Origin: Bacteriovorax sp.
GTDB lineage: Bacteria; Bdellovibrionota; Bacteriovoracia; Bacteriovoracales; Bacteriovoracaceae
DNA: 40,509 nt
Direction: 5' to 3'
NCBI GenBank assembly: GCA_014377485.1
Contig: JACMPM010000124.1
Location: 1-40,509, forward strand
Shown: positions 8,741 through 18,808 of the stretch, one piece after another
How the letters are laid out: each line of letters begins with the position of its first letter
How positions within the stretch are numbered: position 1 is the stretch's first letter
Position numbers and translations under genes: made by a program
The notes under the pieces: model-generated
What the model was told of the DNA's origin: nothing
The model's database searches: none
What the model saw: only the letters and a program-made list of their open reading frames with translations

Positions 8741-8790
8741 AAGAAGCTCATCAATTTAGAAAACTCTTAAAAAATCCCTCTGGAGGATTT

Positions 8791-9516
8791 ATGAAATTTT
8801 TACTTTTAATCTCTTTAATATCTATTTTTTTTACATCACAAGCTTGGGCCCGCGAAATTGAAATCATCAAAGAACATTCTAAAATATCTTTTGATATCGA
8901 CTATATGCTTATGACTAAAGTACAAGGTCAGTTTAAGGACTATCGTGGAACATTAAATATTAATGAAGAAAAAGGTGAGCTTTATAATATAAATGTTATT
9001 GCTGTTGTAAACAGCATTGATACGAATGATGCAAAAAGAGACTTTCACTTAAAAGGTATGGAATTTTTTCAAGCGACAAATTATCCAGAAATCATTTTTG
9101 AAAGCAAAGGACCTTTTAAGATTTCTTCTCAAAAAAAATTTAGCTTAGTGGGAGTTCTAACTGTTAGAGGAATCAAAAGACCCATCATTCTAGAAGGAAT
9201 CTACAAAGGAAAACTAAAGGATCCCTGGAATAAAGAAAATTATTTTTTTGAACTTACAGGTGACATAGACCGGAAAGCTTACGGTATGGTTTGGAATAAA
9301 AAAATGGATAATGGAGGCGTATTAATTGGTGACAAGGCCCATATAAGCATAACCATTCAAGCACAGGCCACAGGTGACAAAACTGCATTCTCAACACATA
9401 TGATTCCAAGTACCAAAGGGATCATTGAGAGAGATCAGCTTAAAAAAGGATTAATCAAAAAGCTCTCTACCTCGACCGATCCAATAGATCATCCGTCCGA
9501 TAAAGAAAAAAAATAA
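8791..9516 (+). CDS. YceI-family periplasmic protein with C-terminal extension
   Basis: A 241-residue protein with a signal peptide (about 1-20, ending SQAWA). It is followed by the YceI lipocalin-like beta-barrel: SKISFDIDYMLM, VNSIDTNDAKRDFHLKG, FEATNYPEI-type and GVLTVRGIKRPI motifs, ending with the GGVLIGDKAHI strand near residue 188. YceI proteins bind isoprenoid-like lipids in the periplasm. About 45 extra residues after the barrel are rich in Lys, Ser and Thr and are not part of the domain. The start is set by a strong GGAGG 7 bases upstream. A decayed copy of the same family lies at 24495-24700. Confidence 0.9.
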   Translation: MKFLLLISLISIFFTSQAWAREIEIIKEHSKISFDIDYMLMTKVQGQFKDYRGTLNINEEKGELYNINVIAVVNSIDTNDAKRDFHLKGMEFFQATNYPEIIFESKGPFKISSQKKFSLVGVLTVRGIKRPIILEGIYKGKLKDPWNKENYFFELTGDIDRKAYGMVWNKKMDNGGVLIGDKAHISITIQAQATGDKTAFSTHMIPSTKGIIERDQLKKGLIKKLSTSTDPIDHPSDKEKK

Positions 9517-9618
9517 TTGTCTCTTAATCCAATTTAAGTGGAAAACTGAAAGCACCTACTTCAAGTGTGTACATAAAAACGGTAGCCCCCAAATCCACTC
9601 TCCATAAAATAGTGAATA

Positions 9619-9637
9619 GAAAATAATTTTTATTTTC
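9619..9637. repeat. AT-rich 8-base inverted repeat
   Basis: GAAAATAA (9619-9626) and TTATTTTC (9630-9637) form a perfect stem with a 3-base loop about 100 bases after yceI. It may be a weak end signal, or chance in AT-rich DNA. Confidence 0.3.
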
Positions 9638-9715
9638 CATAAATAGTATAAAGTTTTTAAGCCGTTCATATGTATTAGCAAGTAACTTAGTCGGTCTTCA
9701 TCTTTAATATTTTAT

Positions 9716-9740
9716 AAAAACTATGAGCAATATAGTTTTT
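9716..9740 (+). terminator. Candidate AT-rich hairpin with T-run
   Basis: AAAAACTAT (9716-9724) pairs perfectly with ATAGTTTTT (9732-9740) around a 7-base loop, and the 3' arm ends in a T-run. It is about 200 bases downstream of yceI and 88 bases upstream of the small gene at 9828. It could end yceI transcripts or attenuate the next gene. Only A-T pairs plus one G-C weaken the case. Apart from this and the repeat at 9619, the 310-base gap 9517-9827 shows no gene. Confidence 0.4.
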
Positions 9741-9827
9741 TATAAATGTCGATCGAAGTCATGTCATTCAATTATTTTGGTTGTATTTTGTAGCAATGGA
9801 AACTTTCAAAATTATTCGGAGGAATTT

Positions 9828-10070
9828 ATGGATTTACAAACAATCAAATCAAGTGATCCAAAAGAGCACGCACAAAACATAGAGAAATATATCACACAAT
9901 TAAAATTTTTTTGTCATGAAGAAATAAAACTAGTTAAGGAACCTAAGGCCAAAGCTCTTTTTGAAACTTCTGCAGAAGTCCTGAGTGGATTAGAGAAAGC
10001 CTTTAGTGATTATCAAGCTGAGAACGAGGGTGCCTGGGTAAACGATGAAGATCGTCCTACCCTTCAGTAG
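9828..10070 (+). CDS. Small cytosolic protein of unknown function, 80 aa
   Basis: I place the start at the ATG at 9828 rather than the in-frame upstream ATG at 9723, because GGAGG at 9818-9822 stands 5 bases before it and the upstream part reads as low-quality coding sequence. The 80-residue product is charged and helical, with no signal peptide or membrane segment, and ends in an acidic tail (WVNDEDRPTLQ). A central stretch (KYITQLKFFCHEEIKLVKE, ALFETSAEVLSGLEKAF) looks like two amphipathic helices. I do not recognise the family. It is convergent with the giant glucan synthase gene, with only 3 bases between the stop codons. Confidence 0.75.
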   Translation: MDLQTIKSSDPKEHAQNIEKYITQLKFFCHEEIKLVKEPKAKALFETSAEVLSGLEKAFSDYQAENEGAWVNDEDRPTLQ

Positions 10071-10073
10071 CAT

Positions 10074-13000
10074 TTAAATTAGTTCAACTGTTACTTTATG
10101 AAGAGCTCCATCATCAACGAGCTCAATAAATGCTTTATCTTCATCAACAGCTTTTCCATCCAACGACATTTTACTGACTCCAAAAGCTAATCCCAAAGGA
10201 TTATTAACTTCTATTTCATAAGTAGTTTTGAGATGGCGATAAGTAATTTTATACGATTTCCATTCCGGATGAATACGAGGATCAATTTTTAATTTATTTC
10301 CGGTCAACTTGAATCCTAAGATTGATTCAATTCCAGTGGTGTACATCCATCCAGCAGAACCCGTATACCAAGTCCAGCCACCGCGACCGACATGAGGTGC
10401 TTCAGAATAAACATCCGCGGCAATAACATAAGGTTCAACTTTATAGCGATGGGCCTCAATATTTGTGAGACTGTGATTGACTGGATTAATCATTGAAAAA
10501 AGCTCGACCGCTCTGCGCCCGTTATCCAGGCCAGTGTAGGCCAGAATACACCAAATTGCGGCATGAGTGTATTGCCCACCATTTTCTCTTACACCTGGAA
10601 TATATCCTTTTATATAACCTGGATCATGGGGCGTTTTATTAAATGGAGGTGTAAATAAAAGAATCATCTTCTCTTCATTTTTAATTAAATTTTGTTCCAC
10701 GGATTCCATCGCATGAATAGATCGCTCGCGGTCACCTGCTTTTGAAATCACTCCCCATGTTTGGGCCAGAGAATCAATTCGGCATTCACTATCTTTTGCT
10801 GAGCCAAGAGGAGTGCCATCGTCATAAAATGCTCTTCTATACCAATCGCCATCCCATGCCTGATCTTCAATACCCGATTTCAATTTTGTCAGATGATCTC
10901 TCCAATTAGCTGCACGTTTTTCCTCGCCTCTTGATTCTGCAATCTTCGCAAATTCAAATAAATTGGAAATTAAAAACCAGGCAAGCCACACACTTTCTCC
11001 TTTTCCGCCATGGCCCACTCGATTCATACCATCATTCCAGTCTCCGCCTCCCATAAGTGGAAGACCATGGATACCAACAAGTAAACTATGGTCGATAGCT
11101 CGAGCACAATGCTCGTATACTGAACCTTTTTCTGTTGAAATTTCCGGTGTGTAATATGAATCTTCTTTTTCAAGAGTTAGTAACGGCCCTTTTAAAAAAG
11201 ACATCTCTTCTTCCAAAACAGCAAAATCTTCTGAAATACGCATGTAGTAAGACACTACGAAAGGCAGCCATAAAAGATCATCAGAAAAATGAGTGCGAAC
11301 ACCTCTACCAGTGGGCATATGCCACCAATGTTGAACGTCTCCTTCGTGAAATTGTCTTGAAGCGGCCCTTAGAATTTGTCCTCTTATCATTTCGGGCTTG
11401 GTCCAGATAACGGCCATAGAATCTTGCAATTGATCTCTAAAACCAAAAGCTCCGCCGGCCTGATAAAATGCCGAGCGTGCCCAAAGGCGACAAACAGTTG
11501 TCTGATAAAGCAGCCATCGATTGAGCATGAGATTCATTGAGAGATCGGGAGTTTCTACTTGAATTTTACCTAAAATATTATTCCACTCACCAATCACATC
11601 ATTGAAATGATCATTCACATTTTGCTTGCTAATTTCTACTATTAATTCTTGAGCTTTTAGCTGATTTTCGGTTTGACCGAGAAGAAATATAATTGTCACT
11701 TCTTCAAATGCATTAATCGTAATATTTTTTTTAAGAGCGGCACATGCATCCATCCCCGCTCCCACACTTCCTGAGAGCTCAATATTTCTAATCAGAGCTT
11801 CCGGTCGTTTCATATTGCCATTCCTGCCAATAAATTCTGTGCGATTACCTGTCCACGAATCGTTACCGCCAACAAATGTAGCAAAGGCACATCGTGATCC
11901 AAATTCTTGATTCCAAGGATTGTAACTAAATAAACTACCGGTTTTTTCATCGTGATCGGATATTAGATAGGTCGAACTCACAGTTCTAGAAAAACCTAAG
12001 ACCCATTCGATGTAAGATGTAATAGTAAGACTGCGCTTTGCACTTGATTCATTTTTTAAAACAAGTTTAGAAATTTTTACCGGTAAATTATTGTGAACAA
12101 ATTGAGTAAGAGTGCTTTTAATTCCGTGATGCCGAAGTTCGAACTGGCTATACCCTTGTCCATGTCTAATAAGATACTCGGCGTTTTCCACTCTAATTGG
12201 TGAAATTGTTGGACTCCACAATTCTTCGCTGTCTTGATCAAAGATATAAAAGCATTCACCCGCTGGATCACTAATAGGATCATTTGACCAGGGAGTCAGT
12301 TGATTTTCCCGACTATTCATCGACCAGGTAGATCCTGCGCCACTTTCAGAAACGTGAAAACCAAACTGAGTATTAGCAATAACATTTATCCAAGGAGCTG
12401 GAGTGCACTCGTCTTTTTTTAGATGAATGACATACTCCAATCCTTGATCAGTAAAACCACCAAATCCATTATAAAAATCTAACTTGGGCACGAATAAAGG
12501 TTTTTCTGAAGCTTCTGCAAGCGATGTCTGGACATTTAAATTTGTGAAAGATTTTTCTACTTTTCTAATCATCCGCTTAACTTGTTCAGCTAAATTTCCA
12601 AGGCGGCCAACCAATATTGCTCGAGCGGCCGTTTGCAATAGATTGCGATCTTCCGGTGGAAGAATATCTGAACGTAATAGAAAAATTTTACCTTTTGATT
12701 GCGGTAAGTAAGTTCCGGAAGTTAATGTTGATCCGGAGACCATTGCTTCAAGCGAATCGTGAAGTTCTTGCGAATATGAACTAACTTTCTCATTAAGAAT
12801 AATAAGATCAACGATCAAACGTTTTGTTCCCCAATATTCATGAGCTCGCAAGAGCTGTCTTACAAGAGAACGCTGTTCGATATTATCGATACGAACCAGT
12901 ATAATTGGATAATCTCCAGAAATACCGTAGGCCCATAAGTTAGTTGCATTTCGCTCATTGCGTTTTAAAATATCACTCGAAACTCGAAGAGAAGAATCCA

Positions 13001-16000
13001 GATAAATAATTCTATTGGCGAGCTGTTGAAATAGATTGGCCTCACCATGATCAATTCCCAAATAATGAAGTTTTACCTGAGCATCGGTCCAGGCTAAATT
13101 TGAAGTTCGCTCATAAGATGTTGCTTCATGAAATTTTTCAGCAAGATTTATAATTTCTTCCCGGCTCGAAGACATGATAGTTGAATAAGTAATTGTAGCC
13201 GTTGCTCCAGGTTCAATACGAATTCTTGATCTTAGACTTATTATGGGATCAAGAACTGAACCTACAGAGTTGGATAATTTTTTAGCCTCTATCGAAATTG
13301 GATTATTGATAGTCCTGCCTCTGCCAATAAAACATGCTCGATCAGTTTCGTACTCAATCTCTCCAATCGCATTTGAATCTGTAGAAATTACCTGGGCCAT
13401 CCAAACAGGAGCTTCAGTCAGTGAGCGCGGTCTCCTTGTTGCCAACAACGAAGTAATCTCTGAAATATATTCTGTTTGCACAAAGAGATTTGAAAAAGTG
13501 GGATGAGCTATATCCGCGCCTTGAGTATTCAATACAACTTCTGAGTAAGTTGTGACTTCAATAACTTTGACCTCTGATCCATTATTGGTAAGACTCAGGC
13601 GCCTGATCTCGGCATTTTCTTCTGGTGAAACAAAAATTTCCAAATGAGAAGTTACAAATTTATCTTCTCGGGTGATTTTGGCACGGTCCTCAGTAAAAAT
13701 AACTTCATATTTTGAAGGCTCTACACATGTTGGCTGAAATCCCGCCGACCAAATATCATGTGAGTGAATATCTCGCAAATAAATATAACTTCCCCAATTA
13801 TCCCGCGTGACATCTTCACGCCATCTGGTCAAAGAAAGTTCTTCAAACCGGCTATAGCCTGAACCGGCAGTGGTGATCATTACAGAGTAATGGCCATTAG
13901 ACAGAAGATGGGTTCTTGGAACTCGGTGATGAGGTGAGAAATATTGTCGAATGGTATTTTCACCACCTTCATTAACATGCTCAACTTTAACCGACTCCGC
14001 TCTGGTTTTTGCCACGACAATATTGCGAGGTGTGCGCTCTTGCAAAAGCAGTTCACTTGACTGAATAATAGGCTCTCGATGAAATCGTTTAGGCATTAAA
14101 CCATCGTGAATAATATTTGAAATTGAAACTAATGACATACCTTGATGGTGGGCCATATAAGTTTTTACTATTGCCGATTCACGTCCCTCCGGGATACGAG
14201 ATTTTGTAAAATCTATTGATTCATAAAAACCATAGACCCCTTCTGCATTTAATGCCGATAGACGCTTAAGATTTTTTACAGCACTGATTGGATCATACAT
14301 TCCGGCCAGTATGGTCGCGTAAGGAGCAATAACTAAATCTTTTCCAATACCCCGCTTAAATGCCAGGTCTGGAACTCCAAAGTTAGAATATTGATAAGTC
14401 AGATGCAGGTCTCGGGAGTTATAGGCAGATTCTGACATACCCCACGGTATTGATAATCCATCTGCATAATCAATTTGTTTTTTTACAATCAATCTACAAG
14501 TTTGTTCTAGCAGACTAGATGCAGGAGTATTCATAACCAACGAAGGCATGAGGTATTCAAACATTGAGCCCGACCAAGAAATCAATGCTGTTCCTTTTTC
14601 TATAGAAGTGAGCGCTCGCCCAAGTCTAAACCAATGAGCCGCTGGAACATCACCTTTGGCAATGGCAACTAAACTAAGCAGTCTTGCCTCACTCGCTAAA
14701 AGATCGTAGTAACTCGCGTCCAGAGAAGAGTCTGACATGCGATAGCCAATAGAAAAAAGTTTTCTTGTAGAATCATAAAGAAAACTGAAATCCATTTCGT
14801 AAACGAGTTCTCGAGATGTGACTGCCAACCCAATTAATTTTTCTCTTAGTTTTTTTGAGCTATTAATACTGGTTGAATTAAACTGAAAATAATCTCTCGC
14901 ATGACTCTTAATCTCTGCTTCAATAATACTTGCCCAGTTATGAATTTCATTATTTTCTTTATCGTGTTTTTTGCCGCCGTAAAATTTAATTTCATCCAAG
15001 AGAAAAGCTGATCTTGACAATAGTATTTCCCAGTGAGCACTTTTATCTGGAACTGTTTGATAGGGAGTTAATAAAAGTTTTACCAAATCATTGAGGACAG
15101 AAGAAATTAAAAAATCTGATTGTTCAGAAAATGCCTCAACTAAAAGTCTCAAGCTATCATGAATGCCTGATAAAATTTTTGACGAATAATCTATTTCTTC
15201 TTCATTTTTCCCTGCCATTTCTTCGCAGCTTTGGGCCACTGCTAACAGATGACCGGCCAAATTACCATTATCGACTGAAGAAATATAACGAGGTTCTAAA
15301 GCCCTTTTGTCAGTCGTTTCATACCAATTATAAAAATGACCATTGTAGCGTGGAAGACTTTGCATGCTTTGAAGAGTGGCTTCTAACCGTTCAATCATTT
15401 CATGAAGTCCAATCCAACCGAAATCTCTAGCGGAGATTGTAGACAATAAATAAAGACCAAAATTTGTTGGTGAACTCCGATGAGCAATAATTGGATGCGG
15501 GTCTTCCTGGAAATTATCTGGAGGTAGAAAGTTTTCTCCTTCATTCACAAATGTTGAAAAGAAACGCCAAATTTTGCGAGCACTATTTCTTAAGACAAAA
15601 ATATCATCATTTGTTAAAGGAATAATTTTATCTTTTTCAGGCGGAAGGCTTATTCTCCATGCAACAACAGGAGAACTAAGCCAAAGTACAAAGAAAGGAA
15701 TGAAAATTGCCCAGTGGGATGAATTGATACAATAAATTAAAATAACCAAGCAGATCAGAACCACTTGCATCCCCGTCATTCGTTTAAAATAACTTTTTAT
15801 ATCTATGTTCGCGCATGATTTTGATTGAGCACTTGTCGTCCATTCTAACAAATGTCTTTTAGTAACTACCAATCTCAGAAGTGTTCGAAAAATTGCATCG
15901 AAGTGAACCCATGAATGATAAGGAATAAAAATAATGTTTAAAATAAAACGACTTACTCCTAATAATAAATCTTCTGTCGTAGATCTTAATTGAATGATTA

Positions 16001-18647
16001 ACGGGATTTTTTTTTGATAAGAAAGAATTCCTTCAAAAAATGGCAATAAATGAGAGAGCGCTAGACTTAATAAACTTAAAAGTATCCATGGAACTATGTC
16101 TATTCCTGGATTGCAAAAAAGTAAAATTAACAGAATAAATATCATCGGATTTAAAAGAGAGCGGCGAAGATTATCAATCATCTTCCATCTTCCAATAATT
16201 GAAATAGAGCGTCCTTCCCTACCTAATATCCAGGGAAGAAGTTGCCAATCTCCTCTTATCCATCTGTGATTTCTAGCAACTGAAACTTCAAAATGAGAAG
16301 GAAAATCTTCAAAAAATTCAACATCACTAAGAAGACCACAGCGGGCAAAATTTCCTTCAAAAAGATCGTGACTTAAAAGTCGATTCTCTGGAGTTCGTTC
16401 TTTAAGCGCTTGCTCAAAAACATCAACATTATAAATCCCTTTTCCTGTGTAGGAGCCTTCTGCAAAAAGATCTTGATAAACATCTGAAACGGCCGCGGCG
16501 TATGGATCAATTCCACATGGTCCGGATGAGAGGCGTTGAAAAAAAGTACTGTCTACTGCAGCAGGAAGTGTTGGGGTAATTCTAGGCTGTAATATTCCAT
16601 AACCTTCAATTACCCGATTTAATTTTGTATCAAATTTGGGTTGATTCAGAGGATGAGCAAAAGTACCTACAAGCTGAGCAACTGAGCCCCTTGGCAGTTT
16701 TGTGTCTGCGTCCAAAGTGATTACGTAAGTAATATCTTTAGGTATATCCAATTTGAGTTCATCTGAAATAATAAAAGTAGTGTCTGTGGCCCCGCGAAGA
16801 AATCGATTAAACTCTTGAAGCTTTCCACGTTTTCTCTCCCACCCAAGCCATTTTTGTTCACTTTCATTCCATTTTCTATATCGGTGAAAAATAGTGAAAC
16901 GATTTTTTCCTAAAATACTAGGCCCGTATTTTGTATTGAGATAATTTATTTGTTTTATTGCAATCGATAAAAAGAGTTCATCGTCAGAAAGATGTTCAGT
17001 AGGCGCATCCCTCCAGTCAGATAAAAGAGCAAAAAAAACGGAATCATCCGGGTTTGAAAGATAATGAACTTCCAGTTGTTCAACTTGACATGCAATATCT
17101 TCTTCATTAACTAGCATTGTTGGAACAACCACAAATGTTTTCAAGTCAGAAGGAATACTTTTCGATAAATCAAGTCGAGGTAAATGGCGGGGATTCAATG
17201 AAAAAATAGTCAAACGATTAACAATGGTAATCGCCAGTTCTGAAGCAGGAAAGAGACCTAAAAAACCTAGCAAATAAAATATGGATTGATCCAATACAAT
17301 ACTTTCCTTGAGACAAAGACTCACAAAAAGCAGCATTAGAAAAAGTATACTTCCAAGATAAAGAAACTCGCGGTACGAAACATACCACCGCATGAGATGA
17401 CTTCTAAGTTTTACTTTAAAATGTATTTCTTTTTCAAATTCATATCGCCCAGTTGAAATAAGATAAAAGCCTAGGTCAAATCGTTTTTCATTAAGAGAGA
17501 TTTTATCTTTCGCCGAACGGACGCGCTCATTTTCAATTTTATTGACAAGAGCTGTAGCAACTTCAAGTTCAGATAACTTTGAACCTCGAGCGAGCTCCTC
17601 TAGACTATGGCGGTAGTTATCCCTAGTAAAAAAATCCATTTGTCCGTACACAGGAAGTTCTTGAAATTTTTCATCAACCAGACTCACTTCTTCAAAAAAA
17701 TCACGCCAATCAAGAGAAGACATTAGTCTCATACTGGTAATAATGTTTCTAACTGTTACGTTGGCAGCTATCTGACTATTGTGTTCTTCTTGTACAATTT
17801 TATCGGCAATTAGACCTTCTGAAGTTAAGCGTTCATCAAGCCATTTTAAAACACTTACAACTATTCCTTCTTGAAATCTCAATCGCTGCACAAGTTGTAC
17901 TGCAAATGCTTTTCGGAGAGGCATGTGATTTAAACTTTCTATGATTTCTTCGTCCGATCTTCTGGTCATTCCACCCAGGCCTAAAAGTTCATCGGCGATA
18001 TGATCTGCTTCTGCTCGTGCTAACTGAGATCCAGTAATACGAGCGCTGAGACGACGCAAATTTTCGATCATGACTACACGAAGAGTAATCGAGATGGCCC
18101 AAAGCTCCCCCAGAGTTAGTGGTTGAATTTTTTGATAAGACTTAAGGACGAGTTTTAATAATTCAGGATCAAAAAGTGAATCTGTATGAGCAACAAAATC
18201 CCAAGCTATGGCATAAACTCGAGGGTAACCTTGAAGCTCCACAGTTGATAGTTTAGGCAGCTCTTTATAAAATTCTGGAGGAAGATGATCTCTAATATCT
18301 TTAAGCTGCTCTTCAACAATATAAAAGTTATCAATGAGCCATTCTGCAGCTGGAGTAATTGATCTTTCCTCTCGAACTGTTGCAACTATTGATTGAAAAG
18401 ATTCAATTAATATATTTTCATTTTCAGCAACTCTCGCCGCAAGATTCACTCCCCGAGTTGGAGCAGAATAGACAATATGTTTGTGCGCCATTGTCTCTGC
18501 ATATTTCTCAAGATGAACAGCACTGAATAATTCAGCACGAATTGGATCTTCAAAAATAGTAAACACATTAAGCGGAATTTTTCTTTTTCGAAATTGCACT
18601 AAATGTCCTGTGTGATGATAAGGCCCGTCGGCATTTTGGGAATCCAT
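10074..18647 (-). CDS. Cyclic beta-1,2-glucan synthase (NdvB/Cgs type), 2857 aa
   Basis: A 2857-residue membrane protein, almost the length of Brucella Cgs and rhizobial NdvB. The N-terminus PIRAELFSAVHLEKYAE is the family signature and supports the start. Helices at about 425-475 precede a GT84 glucosyltransferase domain (about 480-830) with TLDADTK near 640 and RNHRWIRGDWQ near 800. More helices follow at about 830-995. A glycoamylase-like domain covers about 1240-1520 (YAHHQGM-type YMAHHQGMS), then beta-sandwich domains. The last is a GH94 phosphorylase-type domain (about 2330-2790) with FRDQLQDSMAV and GGDWNDGMNRVG. Such enzymes build, size and cyclise beta-1,2-glucan from UDP-glucose; the products act in the periplasm as osmoregulated glucans. 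No exporter (NdvA/Cgt) is visible in the window. The ribosome binding site is weak. Confidence 0.93.
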   Translation of the reverse strand: MDSQNADGPYHHTGHLVQFRKRKIPLNVFTIFEDPIRAELFSAVHLEKYAETMAHKHIVYSAPTRGVNLAARVAENENILIESFQSIVATVREERSITPAAEWLIDNFYIVEEQLKDIRDHLPPEFYKELPKLSTVELQGYPRVYAIAWDFVAHTDSLFDPELLKLVLKSYQKIQPLTLGELWAISITLRVVMIENLRRLSARITGSQLARAEADHIADELLGLGGMTRRSDEEIIESLNHMPLRKAFAVQLVQRLRFQEGIVVSVLKWLDERLTSEGLIADKIVQEEHNSQIAANVTVRNIITSMRLMSSLDWRDFFEEVSLVDEKFQELPVYGQMDFFTRDNYRHSLEELARGSKLSELEVATALVNKIENERVRSAKDKISLNEKRFDLGFYLISTGRYEFEKEIHFKVKLRSHLMRWYVSYREFLYLGSILFLMLLFVSLCLKESIVLDQSIFYLLGFLGLFPASELAITIVNRLTIFSLNPRHLPRLDLSKSIPSDLKTFVVVPTMLVNEEDIACQVEQLEVHYLSNPDDSVFFALLSDWRDAPTEHLSDDELFLSIAIKQINYLNTKYGPSILGKNRFTIFHRYRKWNESEQKWLGWERKRGKLQEFNRFLRGATDTTFIISDELKLDIPKDITYVITLDADTKLPRGSVAQLVGTFAHPLNQPKFDTKLNRVIEGYGILQPRITPTLPAAVDSTFFQRLSSGPCGIDPYAAAVSDVYQDLFAEGSYTGKGIYNVDVFEQALKERTPENRLLSHDLFEGNFARCGLLSDVEFFEDFPSHFEVSVARNHRWIRGDWQLLPWILGREGRSISIIGRWKMIDNLRRSLLNPMIFILLILLFCNPGIDIVPWILLSLLSLALSHLLPFFEGILSYQKKIPLIIQLRSTTEDLLLGVSRFILNIIFIPYHSWVHFDAIFRTLLRLVVTKRHLLEWTTSAQSKSCANIDIKSYFKRMTGMQVVLICLVILIYCINSSHWAIFIPFFVLWLSSPVVAWRISLPPEKDKIIPLTNDDIFVLRNSARKIWRFFSTFVNEGENFLPPDNFQEDPHPIIAHRSSPTNFGLYLLSTISARDFGWIGLHEMIERLEATLQSMQSLPRYNGHFYNWYETTDKRALEPRYISSVDNGNLAGHLLAVAQSCEEMAGKNEEEIDYSSKILSGIHDSLRLLVEAFSEQSDFLISSVLNDLVKLLLTPYQTVPDKSAHWEILLSRSAFLLDEIKFYGGKKHDKENNEIHNWASIIEAEIKSHARDYFQFNSTSINSSKKLREKLIGLAVTSRELVYEMDFSFLYDSTRKLFSIGYRMSDSSLDASYYDLLASEARLLSLVAIAKGDVPAAHWFRLGRALTSIEKGTALISWSGSMFEYLMPSLVMNTPASSLLEQTCRLIVKKQIDYADGLSIPWGMSESAYNSRDLHLTYQYSNFGVPDLAFKRGIGKDLVIAPYATILAGMYDPISAVKNLKRLSALNAEGVYGFYESIDFTKSRIPEGRESAIVKTYMAHHQGMSLVSISNIIHDGLMPKRFHREPIIQSSELLLQERTPRNIVVAKTRAESVKVEHVNEGGENTIRQYFSPHHRVPRTHLLSNGHYSVMITTAGSGYSRFEELSLTRWREDVTRDNWGSYIYLRDIHSHDIWSAGFQPTCVEPSKYEVIFTEDRAKITREDKFVTSHLEIFVSPEENAEIRRLSLTNNGSEVKVIEVTTYSEVVLNTQGADIAHPTFSNLFVQTEYISEITSLLATRRPRSLTEAPVWMAQVISTDSNAIGEIEYETDRACFIGRGRTINNPISIEAKKLSNSVGSVLDPIISLRSRIRIEPGATATITYSTIMSSSREEIINLAEKFHEATSYERTSNLAWTDAQVKLHYLGIDHGEANLFQQLANRIIYLDSSLRVSSDILKRNERNATNLWAYGISGDYPIILVRIDNIEQRSLVRQLLRAHEYWGTKRLIVDLIILNEKVSSYSQELHDSLEAMVSGSTLTSGTYLPQSKGKIFLLRSDILPPEDRNLLQTAARAILVGRLGNLAEQVKRMIRKVEKSFTNLNVQTSLAEASEKPLFVPKLDFYNGFGGFTDQGLEYVIHLKKDECTPAPWINVIANTQFGFHVSESGAGSTWSMNSRENQLTPWSNDPISDPAGECFYIFDQDSEELWSPTISPIRVENAEYLIRHGQGYSQFELRHHGIKSTLTQFVHNNLPVKISKLVLKNESSAKRSLTITSYIEWVLGFSRTVSSTYLISDHDEKTGSLFSYNPWNQEFGSRCAFATFVGGNDSWTGNRTEFIGRNGNMKRPEALIRNIELSGSVGAGMDACAALKKNITINAFEEVTIIFLLGQTENQLKAQELIVEISKQNVNDHFNDVIGEWNNILGKIQVETPDLSMNLMLNRWLLYQTTVCRLWARSAFYQAGGAFGFRDQLQDSMAVIWTKPEMIRGQILRAASRQFHEGDVQHWWHMPTGRGVRTHFSDDLLWLPFVVSYYMRISEDFAVLEEEMSFLKGPLLTLEKEDSYYTPEISTEKGSVYEHCARAIDHSLLVGIHGLPLMGGGDWNDGMNRVGHGGKGESVWLAWFLISNLFEFAKIAESRGEEKRAANWRDHLTKLKSGIEDQAWDGDWYRRAFYDDGTPLGSAKDSECRIDSLAQTWGVISKAGDRERSIHAMESVEQNLIKNEEKMILLFTPPFNKTPHDPGYIKGYIPGVRENGGQYTHAAIWCILAYTGLDNGRRAVELFSMINPVNHSLTNIEAHRYKVEPYVIAADVYSEAPHVGRGGWTWYTGSAGWMYTTGIESILGFKLTGNKLKIDPRIHPEWKSYKITYRHLKTTYEIEVNNPLGLAFGVSKMSLDGKAVDEDKAFIELVDDGALHKVTVELI

Positions 18648-18752
18648 ATTTATACAAAAAAAAACAATTCAAAAAGACCCAAATTGCCCCGACAAAATAC
18701 CCGACATGGAAACTATTGACTCAAACTGTTCATATCTTCTTAACACTTACGT

Positions 18753-18779
18753 TTGGCATTATATATGCATTTATATAAT
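18753..18779 (+). promoter_or_regulatory. Candidate sigma-70 promoter for the PfpI gene
   Basis: TTGGCA at 18753-18758 and TATAAT at 18774-18779 are separated by 15 bases, slightly short. They lie 30 bases before the ATG at 18809, in the divergent gap between the glucan synthase gene and this one. Confidence 0.35.
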
Positions 18780-18808
18780 TAGAACTTTACGGAATAGTTG
18801 GAGTGAAT

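Noticed and set aside
9723-9827. N-terminal extension of the 80-aa gene to the ATG at 9723
   Set aside because: The extension lacks a ribosome binding site and overlaps the hairpin at 9716-9740; GGAGG at 9818 fixes the start at 9828.
15131-15430. 99-codon and other plus-strand ORFs within 10074-18647
   Set aside because: All are antisense shadows of the continuous 2857-residue glucan synthase, which has recognisable motifs throughout.
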